Shown one piece after another: positions 36,201 to 48,200 of a stretch of DNA of 64,000 nucleotides. The notes under the pieces are model-generated. The model made no database searches. It saw only the letters and a program-made list of their open reading frames with translations, and was not told the origin of the DNA. The DNA is taken from NCBI GenBank assembly GCA_023213315.1, contig JAKCPI010007942.1, forward strand, positions 35,089 through 99,088, written 5' to 3'. The position numbers were made by a program, and so were the translations under genes. The stretch comes from Euborellia annulipes. Its lineage: Eukaryota; Arthropoda; Insecta; Dermaptera; Anisolabididae. Position 1 is the stretch's first letter; every line of letters begins with the position of its first letter.

Positions 36201-39200
36201 CTACAAAAATAAAAATAGACACATATATAGTGCGCAACCAAACCATATGACGATGAGAAAGGTAGATTTATAGCTGGATAAATTTCTTGAGAAAACAGGA
36301 TGAATAAAGAAGAGCAGCTAGTATTTGTTTCATTTATTTATTTAAGGCCCATTAAGCTGACATTTCGGTCTCGGTCGAGACCATCCTCAGAGCTACAACA
36401 TAGCAAGAAAAGCACAAATCCTTAAAATTACAATTTCATTCCAATCATAAGAAATATTACAAAAATATAAAATATATATGTATACCTTATGGGCTGTCAA
36501 TATGAGATAAATTGTAAAAAGCTCAATTATATAATTCATAACCCTTAAGTTATAGCAAGGTATATAAATACTGTAGATATAAATTAATATACATAGGGTT
36601 GTACTCTGAGGATGGTCTCGACCGAGACCGAAACGTCAGCTTAATGGGCCTTAAATAAATGAAACAAATACTAGCTGCTCTTCTTTATTCATCCTGTTTT
36701 CTCAAACCATATGACCCCCAAATTTTTTATTGATTGTTAAGAATGACCGTTGTGTTTATAGGCTCTAATCAGAATTGTTCCTTTCGGCATTTTAAAATAT
36801 AAAATGTTAATATTATTGATCCTGGGTACGCCCTTGAGCCAGGATTAGAAATAAAACAATTTTATTTCAATCTGCTCGACGACGTTTCGGATGCTAATCG
36901 CCCCTTTCCTCAAAAGGTGTCAATTATAACAATAAGGTGTGATTTGTTGTGATATTTTAATCATTTAGCTTACAATGTATAATTCTATATAGCAAGTATG
37001 CTTTGTTTCGATTCAAGATGATTCTAATCGAGAGATTTGCTTTAACATGTTCTTGTATCGAAACAAAGCTATATAGAATTATACATTGTAATCTAAATGT
37101 TTAAAATATCACAACAAATGACTCCTTATTGTTATAATTGACACCTGCTCAGTCCCGAGGAAGGGGGCGATTAGCACCCGAAACGTCGACGAGCAGAATG
37201 AGATAAAATTTCGTGTTTTATTTCTAATCCTGGCTGCCTAACCAGCACCAATACTAAATACAGTCTCCAATATTATCTTCAATCACAAATATATATTTTT
37301 TGTTTTTAGGGAAAGATGATGATATCGTAAAACTTTATGATCTTACATCCCTTTGTTTGGACGTCTCAGAAGATAAAGATCAGAATCCATTCACAGTTCC
37401 TGTTGCTATGCTTTTATACCGAGTTGCTAGTAGTTTAAATAGTTCGTCAGAAGAGAGAAAACATATTGGAACAATTCGATTTTTATTGGAAAGATGCATT
37501 GCATTGCTTGACGAAAGGAAATATCCTCAAATTGTTGCCTCGGCTCATTATATTCTTAGTGAAGTGTTTGTTCCAGGTATTTATTTATTTATTTTTTCTT
37601 TGATATAATTATATTATATGAAATATTTATTTTATTTTAATACCGAATACTTAAAGGATCCGAAATTTGTCTTTTTCAAAATTAGTTTTATTTTATTTAT
37701 TTTTTATTGATTTTTTCTATAATCTGCCTTTTTGAAAATATGTCAAATTTATGACAAGGATTATATACTCCCGTATATAGGGCCATGATCAACCGTCAAG
37801 CTTTAACCTTTCTGGTGCACAGAGTCGCTGCAAATGCGTTTTCCAAATCTTTGCGCTAACAGAAAATATAAAATTTATAAATATTCTATCGTTTCTTGAA
37901 ATGGATAGCTCTTAAGATATTAAAATAGAAAGCTTGGACGGAAACCTTCTCAGGAAAAGCAGCTAGGTATAATAAAAAAAACTTTACTCGCCGTTCCTTT
38001 TGATGGATAAGGTTAGATTTAATTCAAAACAAAATGTTTAAATGGTGGGATTTAATAGCGACTGTTTTTCTGCAGAATTTCACAGTTCCAGAGATAAATA
38101 CTCCATTCATCAAAAGGAACGGCGAGTAAACTTCCTCAAAAATAGATTCTTTTAAAAAAACAGTTATTTTCAAAAAAAACTTTATATTTTGTTGCCGACG
38201 TTTCGAGACCTATTCGCCATCATCCTCAGGGCACGCAAAATTGTCAAAAATAAGTACAGCTGGTATGGTACTGCATGTTATTTTCATGTTTAATCATGTT
38301 TGTATTAATTTGTATCGTTAAAATGTGTGCAACTCTATAGGGCTATTTCACAACAAACCATGTGATGATCATTTCCTGTTTAGATGGAGTTTAAGTCGCA
38401 TGGTTTGTTGTGAAATAGTTTTCTATAGTTGTACGCATTATGACGATACATATTAAAACGAACATGTTCAAAAAGTAACATGCAGTACAGTGAGCGCCAT
38501 AATTAATTTCACCCCTGAGAGCGGTGTATAGCAGCGTTTTCCAAACAGTCTCTAGGGAGGCACGGACTACTCTAAGGGGAGGCGCGAATATAGCCCCAGT
38601 GAGCAATTTTCCACATGATTGCTAAAGTTTTATAAATAAAATCTATATAAATAAAAATTAAAAAAGAAATATTTTTATCAAGGATAAAGGGAAAGTGGTG
38701 TTGTGAAACATTTATAAATGAATTAGTAAAAGAATTAGATTTTCGGTTTATTTGTAAAAATTACATTAATTTTTAATTTTAATTTAATTTTTACAAATAA
38801 ACCACAGTTAAACCGAAAATCTAATTCTTTTACTAATGATAACAACTGTGAAAGCCTAAACTCCAAAATTTATAAATGAAAATTTTTAATATATGTGAGG
38901 TTTCACAGGTTTTTGAATAGGAGAAACATTTAGATTTCTAACTCGATAAATTTATTTATTTTTTTTTTGCCTTTGCAATAACAATTTTTGTGTATGTATT
39001 TTTTTTTTATAAAATGGGGGGGGGGGGAGGCGTCATGCAATTAAATATTCTTAAGGGAGACGTGGTAATTTAAGTTTGGAAACCACTGGTGTATAGTGAA
39101 ATATTTTTAATGACCGAAAAGGTAAAACGCAAAATCTGGTACAGATGATTTTATTTTACCTTTTCGGTCATTAAAATGATTTCACCATATACCATGCCAC

Positions 39201-42200
39201 CCGTACTTATCTCTGACAATTTTGCGTGCCCTGAAGATGAGTGCGACTAGCTCCAAAACATCGGCAACAAAATAGAAAGCTTTTTTATTATACCTAGCGG
39301 TTTTTCCTGGGAAGCCTCCCGTCCAATCTTCTATAAATATTCTCTTTTATTCTAAAATTTTGCTATCTTTGTTGATTTTTGATATTTTTTTTTTTTGATT
39401 TTTGATATTTTTTTTTTTTGATTTTTGATATTTTTTTTTTGATTTTTGATATTACTTTCTCTTACCTATGTATATATGTAATATATATATAGAGAGAAAG
39501 TATTGGATTCATGTCAAAAATTCGATGTCGAGATTTTGATGGATCTTCACGTTTTGAGGTCCCCTGAATCCAAAAAAGTGGTTTTCGCGACATGGTCTGT
39601 CTGTGTGTGGGTGTGTGGGTGGGTGTGTGTGTGGGTGGGTGTGTCTGTGTTCAATTTTAAGCATGAAGGAATTGAGCTATGAGGCTGAAATTTTATATTT
39701 AAGTTAAACACCCTCCTGGACCGGAAAAATAAGCTTTTAATCAAAATCGGCCAAAGAGTACTAGTACTTTACTGATGTACTTTTTCAGTTTTTTTCGATT
39801 TTCTCAAAATTTGCTCCAACGATTTTTTTTTAAATTCAAAAATCAATTATTTTTTAGATGCTCTTTAAAATGTATATTCTCATTTTGCGATTGAAATCTT
39901 CTGAAGACCACTTTACTCTTGTATTTCATAGGGAAGATAGGAGAAATGGTTGCCATGGTAACAAAATATAAATATTTTCCCATACTTATAAATTTTACAT
40001 CTGAATTCAAATGTTCCGTACTGATTAGATTAGATTAGATTATTTATTACTGTTTTTAAGAGCTTCCGCTCAGTACAGGAGGATCAGAGTGATCAATACA
40101 AAAATAAAAAATAAAAAAGCAAAAAACAAAACAAAAAAAAAAAAAAAATGACAGTAAATTTAAATACAAAAAAATAACAGTATAAAAAAGTGAGCAAAAA
40201 AAAAAAAAATACAGTAAAACAAAACACCATTTATGTTCCGAGGGCCCTTAAGTTCAGCGCCTCCGATATGAAGCTATAAAATTCACTGAGTCCGATCTCA
40301 TTATATGGCCATAGCACTGAATCCTGCACTTTCTTGCTGAGGTATCTATTCCTTATGTTTCTGTATAATGGGCACTCATACAGAATATGGTCCAAGTCTT
40401 CCATCGCATCCAAATTGCATAAGGGGCAGATCCCATTCGGGTCAATTGAATGAGCCCTTCCTTCCAGAAAAAAGTAAATGCGACGAGTGTTACATGTTCT
40501 GGCCTGGTGTAGCACACGCATCTTCTTTAGGGGCGCTCTAAGGGACAGAATAGCTCCCTGCCCGAAATCCATATCCCTGTATCGGGGGACGTAGCTAGAG
40601 CTCCTCAGCCTCTCTCCGTCCTCCAAATAGTAGTGAAACTGAAGTTGTTCAGTCAGGCGCTTTATATTTTTTTTTAATTATCACGGGGTCCTGGGATCTC
40701 CAGAGATCCTCGCAGTCCAAAAGTATGAAATAATTGTACAATTGAGAGACCCAGTTTGCCCTTCCTCCAGTTGACGAGCCACTAATTCTCAGGAGGCGTT
40801 CATAGCAGACACGAGGCAGCCTATCACGTGGCATTGAGAGAATGTTGATGAGCCATTTAAGTGCCCTCTTGAACACCAGAGTAATCAGCCTGTGTTGTTG
40901 AAATTCTCTGCGTATTATATATCCAGGTGTGGAGCCGTCCAAAAAGTATAGGGATTTTAGGTATTTGACCTGACCGATTTCTATAAGGTCGGGATAGGCA
41001 AGGGCCCATATCTCGGATGAGTACAACAGGGTGGATAGGATACTGGATTTATACAACCTATCTCTTCCACGGTGTTCATTTATTCTAGATCGACTTATTA
41101 TAGATCTAACATTTGCCGTTGCAATATTTGCTTTGGTAATCATTCTTTCTGCGGTGCGCAGAAAAAGACCCGAGGAGTTGAATTGAATTCCCAAGTAATC
41201 GATCTGCCCAACTATCTCCAGCTTCTTCCCCTTGTAGGTGAAGTTCACTTCTGAAGAGACTCTCCCAGCTCTCTGGAAGATCATAATCTTTGACTTCTCC
41301 TGGTTTACCTCTAGTAAGTTCTTGTCACAAAAATCACTCAGTGAATTCAGCAGACTCCGGAGTTTCACAGGCGACTCCGCCAGCAACACCAAGTCGTCAG
41401 CGTAAAATAAATGTGATATATGGTGATGTTCGCCCATCCATATACCGTTCTCGCCATTATTAGGGAGTAAGGCCTCAAAATCAGAGACAAACAAGGAGAA
41501 CAAGAGAGGGAGAGACTATCGCCCTGTAATACCCCCTTCTCTATTCTTATCTCCTCCGAGACATTATCATCCACCTTAATCACCATTCTCGCGTTGTCAT
41601 ATATTGCTTTAATTACTTTAACAAGTTTCGAGCTGACTCCGAACTTCAACAACTTATTCCATAACATCGAGTGAGGGACGTTGTCAAAGGCCTGCTTGAA
41701 GTCCACGAATGCGGCGTATAGTTTTCTACCTTTAAGCCTCAATTGACAGTTGATCACCGCAGAAAGAACAAAGAGATTGTCCCTACATCCTCTGCCTTTT
41801 CTAAATCCAGACTGCGTTTCGGGAAGGAGTTTGTGGGATTCAGCCCAGATAGTTAGTCGGCGCGCTATTAAGCTTGTGAATATCTTTGTTGCACTATTCA
41901 TTAAAGAGATTGCTCTATAATTCTCCGGCTGGCAGATATCGCCTTTCTTGAAAAGGGGGAAAACACACACCCTACCCCACAGTTCCGGAATCTCATTAGT
42001 GGTAAGGATTCTGTTAAACAGGTCCAACAGAAGAGCTCTTCCAGCCGAACCCAAATTCTTGTAAAAGTCACCTGGGATTCCATCAACCCCCGTCGCTCGT
42101 CCACCTTTACAGTTCTTCAAAGCCCAGTCTAATTCATCCATGTTTATCGGGTCCTCCAAATAGGGGTCTGACTGGCATATCTCCGTAGGAAGAGCGATTT

Positions 42201-45200
42201 CTGCGACATTCCGAAACTTCAGGGCAAAGAAGCGCTGCCATTGCTCCATACCAATCGGATTCAGTGTTGTAGGTCTGGGCCTGAATCTTCTAATTGCCTG
42301 CCAAAACCTACTGGGGTTATATGAATCGCCAATATCCCTCAGCAGCAATTCATAATACTTTTTCTTACTATCTTTAATCTGGCGTTTATAGGCATTTTTT
42401 GCATTAAGGTACATAGAAAGGGAAGGCTCCACAAAATAATTTTCCTTGCATATTCTAAATGACCGTTTCATGTCCCTTCTAGCACTTATACATTGTGCAT
42501 CAAACCATGGTTTGCCTCTTTCATTACTAAATCTGTACTTCTTAATCAGGTTGAGTTCGTGCGCTGCCTCTCTCATGAAATTGGTTAGTAAAGAGTAGAT
42601 ATAATTACACGAAGCGTCTGATGTGGGCTTTTGTATTATTTTCTGGTCTAATAGCTGTTTAAATCCATCAGAAGACTCCTGTTTCCAGATAAACTTTTCT
42701 GATAAAAATTTCCCCTTTCTGTTAGGCGACCTACCGCCCGTAATTGTTGAAATAAAACTAACCTCGTAGGGCAGGTGGTCAGATGTCAAGACCACGCTAG
42801 TGACTTTTGAGTCGTCGATTGAGTCAGCCATTTTAAGATTTATCCAGCAGTGGTCTATAACTGAGGTTCCTGTTTGACTCACATAGGTTAATTGAGCAGG
42901 TTGATCGCTGATAGTTCGCCCATTTAGAACCAGGAGCCCGTTGTCCTCCATAAAGCAAGTTAGTTTTCTTCCTCGTGAATTTATGAGTAGGTCGCTGGTT
43001 TCTCTTTTACCAGTGATTCCCGGTGCTCCAAGTGTCTCTTCATCGAGCTGATTTAAGTCACCGATTCTTGCGTTAAAATCCCCGATAAGCATAAGTGGTC
43101 CAGGGTTTAGCACGCTCAGCATATTCAGTGTGTCTTGGAGAAGGTTTAGGCAAGTGTCCATATCATTATCTGGCGGTAGGTAGAAAGCCCCCAAAGCTAA
43201 GCTAAGGGCATCAGTTTTTATATTCAAAATCAGCCAGAAACTTGTTCTATCGATTACCTCTGCATTGATGTTTTTCTTCACGAGTGCCAGTAAGCCGCCA
43301 CTTGCTCGTCCCTTAATTTTTTCCTTAACAGCCTCAACGTAGAATAGGTCGTATGCCTCAGCAATATGAGGACTTCCTTGCGGTTGTTGTAATTGCCAAG
43401 TTTCACCCAGACAAATTATGTCGTATTTGTAAAGGTTTTGTGGGGAGGAGAGATCAGAGTTTAAAAAATTGTTGTAGCCGTGACAATTCCAGAAAATCAA
43501 TTTAACTCCAGAGACTGTTTCAGAAATGGGGGTTGGTGATTCGTAGATATTCGAAGAATCGCCCCCCGTTTTCCTCTTTTCGCCATTTAGTTTTTTTGCC
43601 CTGCCATCCTTTCAAACCTATCTCCATCCTTAGGGTCTACGATGAGATAGATGTACTCCTTAGTGGACTCCAAATAAATCTTATCACCTCTTAAGTAAGC
43701 CTTTTCTCCCCGAGCTCTCATCTCCCTGACCTTGTTTAAGAGTTTTTGTCTTTTAGCTCGTTCATCTCTACTTAAGTCCTCATTAACGAAAATCTTCGTT
43801 CCTCTCAAGTTCGTTCGCGCTCTGAGAATTTTTTTCCTCTCCTCCAGGTTATTAAGTGTCACCAGCAGTGGGCGTATTTTATTATCTCTCTTTTGCCCCA
43901 ATCTTCTCATGTCGACAGGATAAACATTTTCGATTTTCAGGATATCCACAAGAATATCCTTGATTTGTTCGGAATCGTTCTTATGCGAATTTTCTTGCAC
44001 TCCATTTATTACCAGGTTTCTGTTTCTCTCTCTCCTTTCCAATCTCTCCAAATTAGCCCTAAGATAATTTATTTCTTCTTTCATCGTTTTCATTTCTTCG
44101 ATCCAAATGAGTCTCTCCCTTTCCCTTTCCTTTCGCTCCTCCAAGATCTGACTGCCCAGTTCCTGAATATCCTTTTTAAATTCGGCCTTGTTATCATTTA
44201 GCGCTTGAATTATAGTAGCAAACATTGCTTCTACATTTGCATTTTCTTCTGATGTTTTCGGTCTCTTGTTTGTAGCTTCTTCCTCTGGGCTTCGTACTGT
44301 TTTACTGTTTCTCCGAGAAGTCTCAAAACCATCAAGTCGCGTACTCGACTTGTCCAACAAGCTCATTTCTCCTGTGTTTTTGTTTTTATCGCCCATTGTT
44401 GCTATTCTATATATTTAGAATTTTTTATTTTCTTTTGGGAAAGGGGGAGGGGGCAAGGTACAATCTTCACACTGCCCGGCTTATAGGAGTGACTAACGTA
44501 GGTGGGGAAGCCTTGGATTTCCTTTCTCTTTTTTTTTTTTTTTTCTTAATGATATTTTATATAAATCTTTTTTAAAACAGGGCCCGATTTAATTCAAAAC
44601 AAAACAAAATAAATTTTATGAAAGAGTGAAATTCTATTATAATATTTCTCTTCTCTTTTAACTCTTTACTATTAGTAATAATATTAATAATTCTTTTTTA
44701 TTTTATTAATAAATTATTCTTCTCTTTTTATTCATCAATATTTTGATTCTAATCAGCAAATCGGATTATAGTTTTCCTTGAATGAGCAAACAAAAAAAAA
44801 AAAAAATAAAATGAAATGGTCTTACACATGTCCACCAAAAAGGGCTGTAGCAACCGCACGCACAGCTGTACGGGGCTTACACGATGCCAGAACGGACCGG
44901 AGTAGTTTGGAGCAGGGCTGGTGAAAAGTCCGGTGTGAAAACTCAAAAAAAAACCAACAAAATTTCCAAAAAATAGGGAGCTCACGAAAACACGACTGTC
45001 TTTCAAAAAGAGTCACTCTAATCTCCTGTTCCGTACTGTCGGGAACTAAATATATGTCGACACAAAAAATCTGGTGTGACAAGCACAGAACACAACTTTC
45101 GATTACCGAAGGTAAGAGAAAGTTGTGTGCTGTGCGCCAGTCACACCAGATTTTTTTTTTAAATTGAAAAATTTTTTTTTTCTCCCCTTATTTATCATGA

Positions 45201-48200
45201 TGGTGCTCTTAAATTCTTCCAGGATTGACTGAGATTTTAGAAAATTGAAGAAAAATAATAATAATAATAATAATAATAATAGTTAGAGGTGATGAAAATC
45301 GAGAAAATTCCATTTATCCTGAAAAAATTAGAAATTTGTTGTGTATTCAACTACTGAAGAATTTGAAGCGTCAAGCAAAAGCTTAGAAACATGGGCATAA
45401 CTAGGGGGGTGCCGGGGGGCCTGGCCCTCTCCCAGAAAGCTCCTTGCTCCAAGAAAAATTGAGAAAATATGGGGCTTTCCAGGCCCACAGGAGGATGGCT
45501 GGTCCCATGCCCCCCCTTCAATTTTTCTTGGGGCAAGAAGTTTTCTGGGGGGCCAGCCCCCCCCCCCCCCCCCGGCATCCACCTAGATACGCCCATGTTT
45601 CTAAGCTTTTACTTTACGCTTCAAATACTTCAGTAGTTGAATACACAACAAATTTCTAATTTTTTCAGGATAAATGGAATTTTCTCGATTTTCATCACCT
45701 CTAACTATTATTATTATTATTATTATTATTTTTCTTCAATTTTCTAGAATCTCGGACAGTCCTGGAAGAATTTAAGAGCACCGTCAATTTAGAATTATAT
45801 TCTCTAATCATTTTTTTTTTTTTTAGGTGATACCGACCCATCGACTCCAAAATGTCTCGACGGTGAAGTTGTAGCCTCAGCTTTAGACGATTGTGAAGGT
45901 GAAGCCTCGTTATCTGTGAACACCCTCTGTCTTGCTAAAGAAGGTGTCCGTCGCAAACCTCAACAAACAGACCATCGACCTTCAGAGAGCGAAGAGAGCA
46001 ATATCTCTTCTTCTGATCCTGATTTAGTGAGAGGAGCACAAGACCGGTGTCTCCGGGCTCTTGATCATGTCATCCGAGGATTTGAATGCATTAAACATAT
46101 ACCTGATGAAGTTCCTCAAAAAGTAATATATTTTTATATTCTTTTAACATTGAATTAGGGGAATTAATAAGCAATATTCGGCATAATTCACGAAATAAGC
46201 AGCTCAAAGTATTTTAATTAAAACATTCCATAAATGATGAACACCTACAAAAAATATATATAATCATACATACACAACTTCTTGTCTCTAGCTTTTATAG
46301 TTTCTGGAATAAGGACAGGGGGATTGACAATTATATATATATATTAATATTAAATTTATAAATTGTAGCAGCAATTTCCCTCGTCGAATTAACTGATGGA
46401 CGGTTACAGGGGCGTATTTATGGGGGGGGGGCCGAGGGGGCCCGGGCCCCCCGAAATTTCCCAAACACATATACATATATAGGGATATACAGACATCAGC
46501 GCAACAAATTTTTCCGCAGGATAGACAACTTTGGTTTCGCAATAGAAAAAATGTTCCGCAAAAAATTTCGTGTGAAAAAAAATATAGTTTCTTAAAAAAA
46601 AAAATTTTCCGCAGAAAAATTTTTGAGTTCGGGCCCCCGAAAAAAATTTCTATATACGCCCCTGGACGGTTAGGTTATGAAATAAAAGATTATTATGACA
46701 ATTTGTGAAGTGGCTGTTGTATATCAACAATAGAAGAGGCCTGGCTGTCCGCTCCCTCTTTTATTGTTGTTATAAAAGATTATTCTTTTTATTTTTTTTT
46801 ATATTTAATTTTTTAGCCAACTGATTTGTACAAATTTTCCAGTTTCGACTAGATAGTCATCATCAGGGCCTGCGGTTTAAAATACCATCTTTAATTTTTC
46901 ATTTTATTTACATTCAACTATCATTTTTTAAAAGATAAATTTCTTTATAAGATAAAATTTTAACGTCATTATTAGCATACTACTCACCTTAAAACAATGA
47001 GAATAAAATTTTTATCTTATAAGGAAATTTTATCTGGCTAAAAAACTAAATATAAAAAATAGAAGAATAATAATCTTTTATTTAATAACCTAACCGTCCG
47101 TTAGTTAATTCGACGAGGGAAGCTGCTGCTACAATTTATAAATATATATTGTACTCGTCTGAGAATCGAAATTTTAAATTAATATTAAAATAAATCCATC
47201 AGGCTTGATCGAAAGAACAGAACATCTTATTTGAAGATATTTATTGTATTTATGTATCTGATTTCCGTTTCTCGGAGCATTTCTTTGTTTTGTTTCTTCT
47301 TTCACGATTTTCGTCCATTCACCATCATTAGCGGTCCCATGTTTCTTTACATTTTTGATTTGGAGTTCAAATACATTCTGTAAGACCAGGGGGACCTGGC
47401 TGAAGAATAAAGGTCTAATTCCACTAGGTCGTGCTGCTGCCGTGCGATCCCATCAGTCGTAATCGTTCAAACGGACTTGCTATTTAAGGCTATTGGAGAG
47501 GGCGTGTGTCAATTTCCACTAGATAAGCCGTACCGCGCTGCCGTGCCGTAGTGAAAATTGAAATGGCCTCTCCAAAAGCAAGTCCGTTTGAGCGATTACG
47601 GCTGATGGCATCGCACGGCAGCGGCACGACTTAGTGGAATTAGGCCTAAAAGCAGCCACCAAGTTGGTTACAGGGGGGAAGGGGGCCCGAGGAAACAGCA
47701 TATGAAACTTCCTTATTAAGCACCGTAAAATGGGACAACTTTGGTCATCAGAAAACCTAGAGAAAGCTGTCGAGGAAGTGAAAAATGTCACATTAAATCA
47801 AAAGAGAGCTTCAGAAATATATATATAGGCCCTATATATTGACATCGAGGAGGCGATTAGCCGAGGGGATAAAGCAGTTAAGCTTATAATCCTGAGTTGA
47901 ATTCAACTCGAGTTCAAATCCACCTGGCAATAAATTATCCAACTCTATTTGAGATGCCTCCTCCTGAGGAAGGAAACGGGAACCCACCTCAGTATCATTC
48001 TCTTGAGAGTTACTCTTCAGAGTAACCACAACGTGTCAAGGCTGACACTAAAAACTGAGAAGAAGAATATTGACACAAAAGACCGGTGTAGCTTCCCGTC
48101 ACCACTTCAGGTTGATGGATAAGCCTTAGACGCAGTTTGAAGATAAAAACATTATATCTGAATGTTTGATTTATTATTTTCAGACCAAATGTCTAGAACT

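Larger units (their letters stand above)
36287..36705. mobile_element. Hammerhead-bearing foldback element, family B, copy 2
   Basis: Outer TTGAGAAAACAGGATGAATA / complement, tag GCAGCTAGTATTTGTTTC. Intron 2 of EDRF1. Confidence 0.8.
36838..37236. mobile_element. Hammerhead-bearing foldback element, family I, copy 1
   Basis: Outer GCCAGGATTAGAAATAAAA / complement. Cores at 36881-36913 (minus, TTGAGGA) and 37155-37187 (plus, CCGAGGA). Inner arms TTGATACAAAGC-like and mirror. Ends 74 bp before EDRF1 exon 3. Confidence 0.75.
37928..39332. mobile_element. Hammerhead-bearing foldback element, family J, multiply invaded
   Basis: Outer arms GTCCAAGC / GGAAACCTTCTCAGGAAAA with tag AGCAGCTAGGTATAATAAAA and mirror at 39290-39332. 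Left ribozyme 38197-38229; right remnant 39231-39262 (CTGAAGA, AAAACATC). The left arm also has a small palindrome CTCGCCGTTCCTTTTGATG (37988-38128). Confidence 0.7.
40024..45026 (-). mobile_element. Nearly complete LINE with 12-bp target duplication
   Basis: About 5.0 kb, minus strand. Flanked by TGTTCCGTACTG at 40012-40023 and 45027-45038, which duplicates the host repeat. Order from its 5' end: about 630-nt leader (45026-44397), ORF1, ORF2 (endonuclease, RT, C-terminal zinc knuckle), short 3' UTR with AATAAA and a tail of about four TAATC units (plus strand GATTA at 40024-40041). Two one-base frameshifts are in ORF2. The clade cannot be named with certainty; an I/Jockey/R1-like group is suggested by the C-terminal knuckle. 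Confidence 0.9.
46335..47155. mobile_element. Hammerhead-bearing foldback element, family K, invaded by a hAT MITE
   Basis: Arms TATAAATTGTAGCAGC(AATTTCCC)TCGTCGAATTAACTG and mirror at 47080-47150. Left ribozyme 46819-46866; the right ribozyme appears deleted. A hAT MITE splits the left arm. Confidence 0.65.

Noticed and set aside
40231..43500. Host gene with reverse transcriptase
   Set aside because: Termini, target duplication and frameshifts show an ordinary LINE insertion.
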